Source: Hyphomicrobiales bacterium (GTDB lineage Bacteria > Pseudomonadota > Alphaproteobacteria > Rhizobiales > Rhizobiaceae). From it: a stretch of DNA of 64,000 nucleotides. The position numbers and the translations under genes are program-made. This document shows, in pieces, positions 26,639 through 35,601 of the stretch. The first letter of the stretch is position 1. The number at the start of each line of letters is the position of its first letter. Under the pieces are notes generated by a model. That model was not told the DNA's origin, did no database searches, and saw nothing but the letters and a program-made list of their open reading frames with translations. The stretch is taken from NCBI GenBank assembly GCA_900471605.1, contig UCEY01000046.1, positions 8,552-72,551 on the forward strand. The letters run 5' to 3'.

Positions 26639-27028
26639 GTGGCAAAAGCGGAACTCGGAACCAAGCGAACCGACCCCGATACCGGCAAAAAATTCTACGA
26701 CCTGAACCGTGATCCGGTCGTTTCCCCCTATACCAACAAGTCCTGGCCGCTTTCCTTCTTCGAGGAAAACAGCGTCGCCAAGAAGATGGAACAGGCCGAG
26801 GAAGAAGACGTCCAGGAAGTCGATACCGAAAATCCAGAAGTCGAACTCGTCTCGCTCGAAGAGGGCGACGAGGCGGCCGGCGGCGACGACATCCCGGACA
26901 TGGGCGACGACGACGACGTCGATATCGGCGATGACGACGACGATACCTTCCTGGAAGCCGACGAAGACGAAGATGACGACGACATGTCGGGCATCATCGG
27001 CGTGACCGGCGACGACGACGAAGTCTGA
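26639..27028 (+). CDS. FYDLN-acid domain protein (TIGR02300 family)
   Basis: 129 residues from a GTG start. The N-terminus ELGTKRTDPDTGKKFYDLNRDPVVSP matches the family hallmark KRxCPxxGxKFYDLN. The Cys residues that would form a zinc ribbon are all replaced (TDPDTG and SPYTN), so metal binding is unlikely here. From about residue 55 the protein is extremely acidic (runs of D and E up to the end). Function unknown; common in alphaproteobacteria near aroA-cmk-rpsA, as here for cmk-rpsA. Confidence 0.85.
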   Translation: MAKAELGTKRTDPDTGKKFYDLNRDPVVSPYTNKSWPLSFFEENSVAKKMEQAEEEDVQEVDTENPEVELVSLEEGDEAAGGDDIPDMGDDDDVDIGDDDDDTFLEADEDEDDDDMSGIIGVTGDDDEV

Positions 27029-27046
27029 TCGGGTTTTCAAGTTAAC

Positions 27047-27075
27047 GCCCGGCAATTCAATAAAAATTGCCGGGC
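27047..27075 (+). terminator. Stem-loop after the FYDLN gene
   Basis: GCCCGGCAATT pairs with AATTGCCGGGC (11 bp, loop CAATAAA), 18 bases after the stop codon. No T-tract follows directly (AGACAAATTT), so it may act as a weak terminator or an mRNA 3' protector. Confidence 0.5.
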
Positions 27076-27089
27076 AGACAAATTTCGGC

Positions 27090-27118
27090 TTGCACTCTCC
27101 GTAAACCGGAAGTAATAA
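27090..27118 (+). promoter_or_regulatory. Promoter of tRNA-Ala
   Basis: TTGCAC at 27090-27095, a 17-base spacer and TAATAA at 27113-27118, with the tRNA starting 66 bases downstream. Close to the sigma70 consensus. Confidence 0.6.
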
Positions 27119-27184
27119 GCCGCCACTCCGCCGGGCCCAAACGCCTCGGAGTTCCCAGGACCGGAAATACCGGACCACCCTGAT

Positions 27185-27260
<76 letters not shown>

Positions 27261-27321
27261 AACCTTCTCGGAAACATGTAAACGTTGATCGCCCCGGCCG
27301 GAACGCCTGTTTGGCGTTGCC

Positions 27322-27585
27322 CTATCTCGCCAGCACGCCGGCGTGCGGGCGATGCTTCCTCGGGTTATGAGCGTGTTTGCGAGAAATCCGTACCGACCGG
27401 TTGCGAAGTGCCTTCTGGCGCTCGGCCTTTCGCTCCAGTTCGGCCACGCTCGTGCATGCCAGGTTGTCGACGGCAAGCTCGTCCAGATATTGCTGGCGAC
27501 GCGCGCCGGCCATCTGGCGGACGACGACGGCGAAAATGCCGGCCAGAACCGCAACGATTGCCAGAACGAACATTAGAGCGACCAT
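27322..27585 (-). CDS. Small single-pass membrane protein, hypothetical
   Basis: 87 residues. AGGAGG lies five bases before the ATG, a strong initiation signal. An N-terminal membrane helix (VALMFVLAIVAVLAGIFAVVV, 2-22) is followed by a basic cytosolic tail (RQMAGARRQQYLDELAVDN, then ERKAERQKALRNRSVRISRK). The C-terminal third is Arg/His-rich and may be poorly conserved. Not recognised. It stands alone between tRNA-Ala and the EamA gene; the flanking 61 and 136 bases contain nothing else that I can support. Confidence 0.55.
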   Translation of the reverse strand: MVALMFVLAIVAVLAGIFAVVVRQMAGARRQQYLDELAVDNLACTSVAELERKAERQKALRNRSVRISRKHAHNPRKHRPHAGVLAR

Positions 27586-27721
27586 GAGCGCCTCCTGTCA
27601 CCGCGATAACGTGCGGAGCTGGATAAAGTTCGGCAATTGTAGTCCGAGGGCGTTCACATCGCATCACATCCCTTTGCCCGAGGGCCTTCGCTCAAAGGTG
27701 ATCCTGCACAGGACCTCCTGC

Positions 27722-28633
27722 TCAAGCCATCCTGCCCGGGGCACGGGCATGGCGGCGATCGAGCCAGGCGGCACCCTGGAGCGCGGCCAGGATGATCGCC
27801 ACGCCGATGACCACCCTCGCCTCGGGCACTTCGTCGAAGAAGACGTAGCCGGTGACCGTCACGAAGACGATCGAGAGGTAACCGACGGGGGCGAGCACGC
27901 TTGCATCGGCGACGCGATAGGCGCGCAGGAAACAATATTGGCCGAGCTGGGCGAGAAAGCCGATGCCGAGCAGCGGGATCCAGTCGAAGGGCAAAACGGG
28001 CTGCCAGGTGAAGACCGCGGGCACGGCGGTGATGACCGCGAGGCCGACGGTGTAGAAGACCATCATCACGGTGGTGTTCTCGTCCTTCAGCGCGCGGGTC
28101 TGGATGATCGCCAGCGAACCGAAGACGACGGAGACCAGCACCACAAGCACTTCGACATTAAAGCTCGACGTGCCGGGCGCCATGACGATCAATACACCGA
28201 TAAAGGCGAAGCCGGCGCCGAGCCAGCGGATGCGGCTCACCGTCTCGCCGAGCATGGCGACCGCCATGGCCATGGTGATCAGCGGCCGGGAGAAACCGAC
28301 CGCATTGACCATGGCGAGCGGCAGCATGGTGATGGCGAGAAAATTGCTGGTCAGCGCCACCGCATTGCAGGAAATGCGAAAGATGTTGCGCCACGGGTGC
28401 TTGACCCGGCGCATCTCGGCGCGGTGCCGCCAGATCAGCGGCAGGATGAACAATAGCCCGATCATCGCCCGGATGAAGACGAGCTGGAAGGCGGGATAGG
28501 TCGCGCCCTGCGCCTTGACCAGCGCCGTCATGCCGCCGGAGACCAGCGTCATATCGAGCAGCAGCCAGCCGATGCCGGTGCGGGCATTCGAGGTCCGTTC
28601 GTTTTCCGGCCCTGGCGCTGCCTGCGTGTTCAC
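27722..28633 (-). CDS. DMT-superfamily (EamA) transporter
   Basis: 303 residues with ten predicted membrane helices in two EamA repeats (about 20-155 and 165-295), beginning TGIGWLLLDMTLVSGGMTALVK. Likely inner-membrane exporter of a small metabolite; substrate unknown. Its ATG overlaps the stop of the PIG-L gene (ATGA), and that gene follows the ROK regulator by 18 bases, so all three are probably one transcript; export of an intermediate of that locus is possible but inferred. Confidence 0.82.
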   Translation of the reverse strand: MNTQAAPGPENERTSNARTGIGWLLLDMTLVSGGMTALVKAQGATYPAFQLVFIRAMIGLLFILPLIWRHRAEMRRVKHPWRNIFRISCNAVALTSNFLAITMLPLAMVNAVGFSRPLITMAMAVAMLGETVSRIRWLGAGFAFIGVLIVMAPGTSSFNVEVLVVLVSVVFGSLAIIQTRALKDENTTVMMVFYTVGLAVITAVPAVFTWQPVLPFDWIPLLGIGFLAQLGQYCFLRAYRVADASVLAPVGYLSIVFVTVTGYVFFDEVPEARVVIGVAIILAALQGAAWLDRRHARAPGRMA

Positions 28634-31032
28634 GCCGGCTGCACGAGGTTCGCCATCAGCCGGAAGGCGCCGGGGACGAGCTTGTCGAGCTGGTGATGCA
28701 GCACGAGGCTGGTATGGGTATGGCGGCCGCGGCCGATGGCGGCGGAGATCAGCGCGCCCTTGAGCGGCTGCTCGTCGGCGTCATGCATGGCCAGAAGCGG
28801 CTCGTAGGCGTCATCCCAGCGGGAGACGAAATAGAGGCCGCGCTCCTTGTCCCATCCCTGCCAATCTTCCGGCCCGATGGCGTTCGGCCCCTTGAGCAGG
28901 ACGTGGTCGGGGGCGAGCACCGTGACTTCGGCCCTCGGATCGGTGACGCGCCAGCGCAGCGACGGCGAGCCGATCTCGATGCGGCGGACAGGCGTCCCGT
29001 TCGGGTCCCAGCCATCCGTCGGACGGTGATAAAGGGTCACGAGATGACCGCCCTGTTCGACAAAACGGTGCAGGCGCTCGGTCGCAGCGGCCAGGTCCTT
29101 GCGGATTCCGAAGGCGAAGATGCCGACGACGATGGTGGTGAAGCGCGACAGATCGCCGGAGAGGGATTGCGCGTCGAGTTCGGTCACGTCGAGGCCCATG
29201 CGGGCGAGCCACAGGCCGATGCGATCGGCACCGCCGCCGACATAACCGATCCGCGCGCCTTCCGGCAGTTTCAGATCGACCGACAGGATTTTCAGGGTAG
29301 CGGGGGCACGAAAACTGGTGCGGCCGATATGCCGGTAGGCGATCGGCGTAACCTGGAAGGCCGGGTGGCCGTCGACCTGCGGTTCGACCTCGACGAGGCC
29401 GGGCCTCGCCGCGTCGGTCGGGGAGGCGATCCAGCCGCCATCGGTCTTTTTCATCACCCAGCCGGCGGGCGTCTTGAACGAGACGGGCGCGTTGACGCCG
29501 GAGATATCGGCTTTGATCGGCCATTCCGTCTGCTTGGTGCCCAGGGGGACGAGCAGCGCATCCGGCAGCAGGGTCAGCGACTGAGCCGGCATCACCGCGA
29601 AAGGTTCTTCGAGATCGAAGGTGCCCGTGGCGATCCGTCCGCCGATCTCGGCCGAAACCTCCACATGCGCGTGGCCATTGCCGCCGAGCGCCGACCATGC
29701 GGGCAGGTAGAGGCTGGAGAGCGGCGCGTCCGCAGCGGCGGTCAGGGAGAGTACGCCCTCGCCGGCAAGCGACTGGGCAGAAGACGAGACACCCGACGGC
29801 AGGACCGAGAGGACCCCGACCCATTGGTCAGACGCACCTTCACCGAACTCCACGGTGAGGGTGGCGGTCCCGCCGGGGGAAATGACGGGGGGATCGGCAT
29901 AGGCGCGCTCGAAGATCGCCGCCGCCTCGAGAATCGCGGCATCGATTTCCCGCTGCTTGCGGACGATGCGATGGCCGTGCAGCTCCTTGAAGCCCTCGGG
30001 CGCCACGGTCCCGACCGCATCCAGCCAGCCGGCGGCCTCGGTGAGCGCATCGATGATCGCGTCGCGATCGGGAAAGGCTGCGAGGGCCACGGAAATGGCG
30101 GCGTCGGCGGAGCGCAGGGCTTCGGCGACATTGGTGGGCAGGTTGCGGATGTCTGCAAGCAGCGAAAGCGACGCCGGCAGGTTCTCCAGAATGGATCGTT
30201 CGCCATGCGAGCCGGCGGCGGAGAGTTTCAGGTGGAGTTCCCAGGCGGTTTCCGGCCGCTTCGGCCAGCGCCCCATGCCCTGGGACGCATGAAAATACCG
30301 CGACCATTCGCCGATCCGGTCGTAGTCCGCGCCGGTGGCCGGATCTCGCCCATCGGCCACAACCGTCAGCGTCGTATCCGGCGGCGGCACCTCGTCGTCA
30401 TAGGTATCGCCGCCGCCGGACCAGGCCGGCAGGTAATATTTGGCGACCATCCACGGCTTCAGGCCTTCGGCGAAATGTTCGGTATAGGCGTTGGGGTCGG
30501 CCGCGAGCGTTATCGCCGTTTCGGCGGCGCGGGTCATGGCGCGGTGGTGGCCATGCTGGCCGGGCACGTCGAGGAAGGTCGGGATGACGATATCCGGCCG
30601 TTCCATGCGGTAGGCGCGCACCAGGCGCTCGACGATGCGGGCCTCTCCCCAGCGGGTGAAGGTCGCGTCGCCATCCTTGGAGAAACCGAAATCGTGGACC
30701 GGGTCGGTGGGGCCGTGGCCGAGCCAGGAGACGTCGCTGTCGATCGCCCGGGCGGCTTCTTCCAGCTCGCGGGAGCGGATGACGCCGAGCGGCCCGAGGC
30801 GTTCGGGCCCGAGCGCATTCTGGCCGCCCTCGCCGCGCGTCGAGCAGGCGATGATGACGCGCATGCCGAGGCCAAGGCGGAACCAGGCGAGCATGCCGTT
30901 CTGCTCGTCGTCCGGGTGGGCGCCGGTATTCATCATGGTGACCGTCGACTTCAATCGCGAAAGCTTGCGATGGAGCCGGACGAGCGAGGGGGCGGCCATC
31001 TGCCGTTCGATGCGTTCGCGGGCGGTCAGCAT
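28630..31032 (-). CDS. PIG-L family deacetylase with C-terminal GATase1-like domain
   Basis: 800 residues. The N-terminal LmbE/PIG-L domain (about 35-250) has the zinc motif AHPDDE (about 39-44), RGEGGQNALGP, IRSRELEEAARA, and the late His motif PGQHGHHRAM. PIG-L enzymes remove N-acetyl groups from GlcNAc-containing compounds. A middle beta-rich region (about 330-590) is followed by a C-terminal Rossmann-like domain (RIGYVGGGADRIGLWLARMG; FVEQGGHLVTLYHRP; GRGRHTHTSLVLHHQLDKLVPGAFRL), similar to GATase1/trehalose-utilisation domains. No signal peptide. GGAGG precedes the ATG. It sits between the ROK regulator and the EamA exporter, divergent from the sugar ABC operon, hinting that the imported sugar is N-acetylated. 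Confidence 0.82.
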   Translation of the reverse strand: MLTARERIERQMAAPSLVRLHRKLSRLKSTVTMMNTGAHPDDEQNGMLAWFRLGLGMRVIIACSTRGEGGQNALGPERLGPLGVIRSRELEEAARAIDSDVSWLGHGPTDPVHDFGFSKDGDATFTRWGEARIVERLVRAYRMERPDIVIPTFLDVPGQHGHHRAMTRAAETAITLAADPNAYTEHFAEGLKPWMVAKYYLPAWSGGGDTYDDEVPPPDTTLTVVADGRDPATGADYDRIGEWSRYFHASQGMGRWPKRPETAWELHLKLSAAGSHGERSILENLPASLSLLADIRNLPTNVAEALRSADAAISVALAAFPDRDAIIDALTEAAGWLDAVGTVAPEGFKELHGHRIVRKQREIDAAILEAAAIFERAYADPPVISPGGTATLTVEFGEGASDQWVGVLSVLPSGVSSSAQSLAGEGVLSLTAAADAPLSSLYLPAWSALGGNGHAHVEVSAEIGGRIATGTFDLEEPFAVMPAQSLTLLPDALLVPLGTKQTEWPIKADISGVNAPVSFKTPAGWVMKKTDGGWIASPTDAARPGLVEVEPQVDGHPAFQVTPIAYRHIGRTSFRAPATLKILSVDLKLPEGARIGYVGGGADRIGLWLARMGLDVTELDAQSLSGDLSRFTTIVVGIFAFGIRKDLAAATERLHRFVEQGGHLVTLYHRPTDGWDPNGTPVRRIEIGSPSLRWRVTDPRAEVTVLAPDHVLLKGPNAIGPEDWQGWDKERGLYFVSRWDDAYEPLLAMHDADEQPLKGALISAAIGRGRHTHTSLVLHHQLDKLVPGAFRLMANLVQPA

Positions 31033-31050
31033 GAAGGGTCCTCCAATAGG

Positions 31051-32277
31051 TCAGGCGGGAATATCGGCAAGTGCTGCAAGCGAGGTTTCGAGCTTGGGCG
31101 TCACCATGTCGAAAAGCGGAAGGGCGGCAGCGCCGAGTGCCGCGGTCAATTGTCCGGTCTGGCCGCGCAGCACGCGCGGCAGGTCGCGCTGCCTGCGGCT
31201 GGCGACCGAGGTCGGCAGGTTGCCCATGCGGGCGACAATGTCTTCGATGATCGCATCCGGCAGCGCTCCACCGAGGATGACGGTCTGCGGATCGAGGATG
31301 TTTTCAAGCATGGCGACCATCGGGCCGAGATAGGTCGCCGCCTCGTCGATCCATTCATCGACGACCGGGTGGCGGTCGGCATGGAGCTTTTCCAGATCGG
31401 AAAACTCGGTGTCGGAAATGCCGACGCAGCTCAGCTTTTCCTTGAGCACATAGGCGGACACATAACCTTCCAGGCAGCCGAGCTGGCCGCAGGACGGACA
31501 CGGCCTGCCCTTCGGCACGACGGTGACATGGCCGATCTCGCCGGCATTGCCGAAGGCACCGCGATAGGGCGCGCCGTCCTGGATGATGCCGAGGCCGATA
31601 CCGACGCCGAAATAGATCATGCAGAAATTGGAGATCGCCAGGCCCGCGCCGAACAGCCGCTCGCCGACGGCCGCGGCCGTCGCGTCGTTTTCGACGATCA
31701 CCGCATGGCCGCAGGCCTCGCCGAGCGCCTGGGCGGCGTCGAGGCCGGCCCAGCCCGGCAGCGTCGTCGGGCCGACCGAGGTCATGCCGTCGATCTCGAA
31801 CGGACCGGGCATGACGACGCCGGTGCCGAGCAGCCTGGTGCCGGCCAGTTTCGTGACAGCGGCCAGCTCCGCCGCGAAAGCCGACAGGATATGCCCGGGA
31901 GTGGTGTCCTTGAGCGGCGTGATGCGCTTTGCCCTCAGGCCGCCGGAGAGATCGAGCGCCACCGTCACCATGTGGTCGGCGGCGATTTCGACGCCGATGG
32001 TGGCGCCGCCTTCCGGGTTGACCGCAAACTGGATCGGCGGCTGGCCGCGGCCGGATTTGAGCCGGCCCATTTCCATCAGCAGGCCCTCGCCGACCAGCTC
32101 GTCGACGATGTTGGCGACCGCCTGGGGCGTCAGCTGGGTCAGCTTGGCAATATGGGCACGGCCCAGCGAGCCATGGCGGCGCACCACATCCAGCACGACG
32201 CGGCGATTGTGCTCGCGGCTCCGTTCGGGGTTCTTGCCGATAGCCACCGGGTGTGTGCCGATCGTGTGTATGGTCAT
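31051..32277 (-). CDS. ROK-family transcriptional regulator
   Basis: 408 residues. N-terminal winged helix-turn-helix (about 20-75: SLGRAHIAKLTQLTPQAVANIVDELVGEGLL), then a ROK sugar-binding/kinase-like domain with VGVEIAADH-type phosphate loop, VENDATAAAVGE, and the zinc motif PCPSCGQLGCLEGY (C-x2-C-x4-C). Family members (NagC, Mlc, XylR) are repressors released by a sugar or sugar phosphate. It is divergent from the ABC operon starting at 32536, with an AT-rich palindrome between the two, so it probably represses both directions. Confidence 0.9.
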   Translation of the reverse strand: MTIHTIGTHPVAIGKNPERSREHNRRVVLDVVRRHGSLGRAHIAKLTQLTPQAVANIVDELVGEGLLMEMGRLKSGRGQPPIQFAVNPEGGATIGVEIAADHMVTVALDLSGGLRAKRITPLKDTTPGHILSAFAAELAAVTKLAGTRLLGTGVVMPGPFEIDGMTSVGPTTLPGWAGLDAAQALGEACGHAVIVENDATAAAVGERLFGAGLAISNFCMIYFGVGIGLGIIQDGAPYRGAFGNAGEIGHVTVVPKGRPCPSCGQLGCLEGYVSAYVLKEKLSCVGISDTEFSDLEKLHADRHPVVDEWIDEAATYLGPMVAMLENILDPQTVILGGALPDAIIEDIVARMGNLPTSVASRRQRDLPRVLRGQTGQLTAALGAAALPLFDMVTPKLETSLAALADIPA

Positions 32278-32328
32278 TTCGCCACCTTCGGTTGGCGGAA
32301 TTCATAACGCCGGAAAACCGTTTCCCGC

Positions 32329-32358
32329 AATAGAATAATTCAAGTAAATTATCTTATT
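32329..32358. promoter_or_regulatory. Palindromic operator candidate for the ROK regulator
   Basis: AATAGAATAATT (32329-32340) and AATTATCTTATT (32347-32358) form an inverted repeat with 10 of 12 positions symmetrical and a 6-base centre. It is the only AT-rich stretch in the 258-base divergent region. A TTGACA (-35-like, 32357-32362) for the plus-strand operon overlaps its right arm. The rest of 32359-32535 holds only a short GGGAGG/CCTCCC hairpin. Confidence 0.55.
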
Positions 32359-32535
32359 GACAAACGGCAGCACTCAGGAAAGCGTAGGGAAGGCTGAGGC
32401 GAAGGGTGCCGCAGCGCGTCTGAGGGAGGATTGCCTCCCGAACCAATAAACGCACCGGACCGCAGGCCGCGACCGGATGCAGGGAACAATCAGACCCCAA
32501 GACCGGAGTACCCGGCGGGGCAAATGGAGGCTCAC

Positions 32536-33789
32536 ATGCGCAAGGCAACTTTGTTCGCCGGTCTCGTCGCCGGTTTCAGCACGTTCGCATTCAATGCCGC
32601 GCAGGCGGTGGAAATCGAATACTGGCAGTATGTCTTCGACACGCGCGTGAAGGCGATGGACCAGCTCATCACCGAGTTCCAGAAGGCCAATCCCGGCATC
32701 ACCGTCAAGCAGGTCACCTTCCCCTATGCCGATTACCAGACGCGCGTGATCGCCGCCAACATGGCCGGCAACGGTCCCGACGTGATGCAGCTGTTCTACG
32801 GCTGGCTCGACAAGTTCGTCGCCGGCGGCCTGCTCGCCCCGCTGCCGAAGGACGCCTTCCCGCATGCCAAGATCGAAAGCGACTTCTTCCCGATCGTCAA
32901 GGCGATGAAGCGTGGCGATGAGTATTACGGACTGCCGACCGCCGTGCGCTCGCTCGCGCTGTTCTACAACAAGAAGCTCTTCACCGAGGCCGGCCTCGAC
33001 CCCAACAACCCGCCGAAGACGCTCGACGAATACGTCGCCGCCGCCCAGAAGATCGCCAAGCGCGACGCTTCCGGCAACCTCACCGTCGAAGGTTCGACGC
33101 TCGACATGGGCGGCCAGGACCACCAGTGGTGGCGCGAGGTGCTGATCCGCCAGTTCGGCGGCGTGCCCTATACCGACAACGACCAGAAGGTCGCCTATAA
33201 CAGCGAAGCCGGTATCAAGGCCCTGAAATTCTACACCAGCCTGCAGCTCGAGAAGAAGATCGGCGCGGCCGGCTTCATGGACGAAGGCCAGGCTGCCTTC
33301 CGCGGCGGCAAGGCCGGCATGACCATCGACGGCACCTTCCGCCTCGGCGCCTTCAAGAGCATCAAGGACTTCGAATGGGGCGTGACCGAACTGCCGGCCA
33401 ATGCGCAGGGCGTGCGCTCCAACTATGCCAGCTATTTCGCCAACGGCATCAGCGCCAAGGCGAAGGGCGAGGAACTCGAAGCCTCCAAGAAGTTCCTGGC
33501 CTATATCACCTCGCCTGCCGCCATGGACATCTGGCTGAAGACCGTCGGCGAGCTGCCGGCGCTCCGCTCCGCAGCGCTCACCGAGACCAACCTCAAGGAC
33601 CCGATCTACGCACCGTTCCTGAAGGGCCTGGAATACGCTCACACCACACTGTTCATGGATGAGCAGGCCCAGCGCCAGAACGCCATCGACATGGCAAACC
33701 GCGTGCTGCTGCAGGGCCAGTCCGTCGAGGACTCGATCAAGCAGGCGGCTGCCGCCGAGCAGGAAATCATCGACGCGGCCAAGCCGTAA
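32536..33789 (+). CDS. Sugar ABC transporter solute-binding protein (family 1)
   Basis: 417 residues; periplasmic. Signal peptide MRKATLFAGLVAGFSTFAFNAAQA (1-24 or so), then a MalE-like two-lobed fold starting VEIEYWQYVFDTRVKAMDQL, with NGPDVMQLFYGWLDKFVAGG, YGLPTAVRSLALFYNKKLF and the family helix FLAYITSPAAMDIWLKTVGELPALRS. The ATG at 32536 follows GGAGG by five bases. First gene of an operon of six. Confidence 0.9.
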   Translation: MRKATLFAGLVAGFSTFAFNAAQAVEIEYWQYVFDTRVKAMDQLITEFQKANPGITVKQVTFPYADYQTRVIAANMAGNGPDVMQLFYGWLDKFVAGGLLAPLPKDAFPHAKIESDFFPIVKAMKRGDEYYGLPTAVRSLALFYNKKLFTEAGLDPNNPPKTLDEYVAAAQKIAKRDASGNLTVEGSTLDMGGQDHQWWREVLIRQFGGVPYTDNDQKVAYNSEAGIKALKFYTSLQLEKKIGAAGFMDEGQAAFRGGKAGMTIDGTFRLGAFKSIKDFEWGVTELPANAQGVRSNYASYFANGISAKAKGEELEASKKFLAYITSPAAMDIWLKTVGELPALRSAALTETNLKDPIYAPFLKGLEYAHTTLFMDEQAQRQNAIDMANRVLLQGQSVEDSIKQAAAAEQEIIDAAKP

Positions 33790-33804
33790 GAACCGGAGCC
33801 GGTC

Positions 33805-34758
33805 ATGGCAGCGATTGAACAGCAGGGGGCGGCATCCGGCCGCCCCGGCGGATCCCCAGAGACATCCTTTGGCGACCGCTTTTCCATGCGGACGCGGCGC
33901 CTCGTCTGGGTCTGGAGTTTCCTTGCCCTGCCGATCCTCTTCTACGCGATCATCCGCTTCTATCCGACATTCCAGGCCTTCTATCTGTCGTTTACCAACT
34001 GGGACCTGCTGCGGCCGGCGAAACTGATCGGGTTCGCCAACTACATCAAGCTGTTCAAGGACCCGCAGTTCTGGAAGGTGTTCAAGAACACCTTCACCTA
34101 CCTGATCATCGGCACGCCGATCAGCCTCGTCACCGCCTTCACGATCGCCTTCTTCCTCGATCGCGTCCGCTTCATGCACAGTTTCATCCGGGCGCTGTAT
34201 TTCCTGCCGTTCCTGACCACGGCCGCGGCCATGGCCTGGGTCTGGCGCTGGTTCTACCAGCCGCCGCCGATCGGCATCATCAACGACGTGTTCGGCATGC
34301 TCGGCATTCCGCAGCAGCCGTTCATCCGCTCCACCGACCAGGCGCTGTTCTCGATCATGGTGACGGCGATCTGGGCCGGGTTAGGCTTCCAGATCATCAT
34401 CTTCATGGCCGGCCTGCGCGCCATTCCGAGCACGTTCTACGAGGCGGCCCGGATCGACGGGCTTGGCGAATGGGCGATCCTGCGCAAGATCACCCTGCCG
34501 CTCCTGAAACCGACCACCGTCTTCCTCGTGGTGTTCTCGTCGATCGGCTTCCTGCGCATCTTCGACCAGGTCTACAACATGACCACCAACGATCCCGGCG
34601 GACCGCTCGGATCGACCAAGCCGCTGGTGCTGATGATCTACCAGACCGCCTTCAACTCCTATGCGATGGGTTACGCGGCGGCGCAGACGGTGGTGCTGTT
34701 CACCATCCTTCTGATCGTCTCGCTGCTGCAGCTCTGGATCCTGAGGGAAAAGAAATGA
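33805..34758 (+). CDS. Sugar ABC transporter permease, MalF/UgpA type
   Basis: 317 residues with six core membrane helices. EAA loop EAARIDGLGEWAILRKITLP (about 213-232) for docking of the ATPase. Preceded by GGAGC. Its TGA overlaps the ATG of the second permease. Functions with the neighbouring binding protein, second permease and ATPase. Confidence 0.92.
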   Translation: MAAIEQQGAASGRPGGSPETSFGDRFSMRTRRLVWVWSFLALPILFYAIIRFYPTFQAFYLSFTNWDLLRPAKLIGFANYIKLFKDPQFWKVFKNTFTYLIIGTPISLVTAFTIAFFLDRVRFMHSFIRALYFLPFLTTAAAMAWVWRWFYQPPPIGIINDVFGMLGIPQQPFIRSTDQALFSIMVTAIWAGLGFQIIIFMAGLRAIPSTFYEAARIDGLGEWAILRKITLPLLKPTTVFLVVFSSIGFLRIFDQVYNMTTNDPGGPLGSTKPLVLMIYQTAFNSYAMGYAAAQTVVLFTILLIVSLLQLWILREKK

Positions 34759-35597
34759 GCGAAGCCACTCCCCTCAGCCACGGCAAGGTGCGCCCCGGCC
34801 TGATCGTCACCTGGACCGTGCTGTTCATCGGCGGCCTGATCATGGTGTCGCCGATCGCCTTCATGTTCTCGACGTCGCTGAAGACGGCAGACCAGATCTA
34901 TGACCTGCGGCTCATTCCGGCAGCACCGACGCTGGCGAACTATATCTCGGTGCTGGCCGACGGTCGTTTCCTGCGCTGGTTCTTCAATTCGACGCTGATC
35001 GCGGTCATCGTCACCCTGTCGAACTGCTTCTTCGACAGCCTTGTCGGCTATACGCTCGCCAAATTCGAGTTCCGCGGCCGCTATTTCATCTTCCTCGCGA
35101 TCCTCTCGACGCTGATGATCCCGACCGAGATGCTGGTCATCCCTTGGTATCTGATGTCGAGCCAGCTCGGCTGGCTGGACAGCTACTGGGGCATCATGTT
35201 CCCCGGCATGATGACCGCCTTCGGCACCTTCCTGATGAAGCAGTTCTTCGAGACAGTGCCGAACGACTTCATCGAGGCGGCGCGCGTCGACGGGCTCAAC
35301 GAATTCCAGATCTGGTGGAAAGTGGCGCTGCCGCTGGTGACGCCGGCGCTTTCGGCGCTGGCCATCTTCACCTTCCTCGGCAACTGGACGGCGTTCTTCT
35401 GGCCGCTGATCGTCACCACCAGCAAGGAACTCTATACGCTGCCGGTCGGGCTTTCGAGCTTTGCGGTCGAGCAGTCCATCCAGTGGGAAATGATCATGAC
35501 GGGTGCGGCGATCGCCACCCTTCCCACGCTTCTCGTCTTCCTCGTCCTGCAGCGCTACATCGTCCGCGGTGTGATGCTGGCAGGCCTGAAAGGATAA
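34755..35597 (+). CDS. Sugar ABC transporter permease, MalG/UgpE type
   Basis: 280 residues, six membrane helices. EAA loop EAARVDGLNEFQIWWKVALP (about 175-194). Start ATG overlaps the previous stop (ATGA); the next gene begins four bases after its stop. Confidence 0.92.
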   Translation: MSEATPLSHGKVRPGLIVTWTVLFIGGLIMVSPIAFMFSTSLKTADQIYDLRLIPAAPTLANYISVLADGRFLRWFFNSTLIAVIVTLSNCFFDSLVGYTLAKFEFRGRYFIFLAILSTLMIPTEMLVIPWYLMSSQLGWLDSYWGIMFPGMMTAFGTFLMKQFFETVPNDFIEAARVDGLNEFQIWWKVALPLVTPALSALAIFTFLGNWTAFFWPLIVTTSKELYTLPVGLSSFAVEQSIQWEMIMTGAAIATLPTLLVFLVLQRYIVRGVMLAGLKG

Positions 35598-35601
35598 AAC
35601 C

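Noticed and set aside
27261..27321. Palindrome GCACGCCGGCGTGC and a 6-bp hairpin after tRNA-Ala as terminators
   Set aside because: Short stems without T runs; the first lies within the end of the small membrane gene.
28693..32307. A 1200-codon plus-strand open frame opposite the PIG-L and ROK genes
   Set aside because: No domain motifs, no ribosome site, and both minus-strand genes have clear family signatures; a shadow frame.
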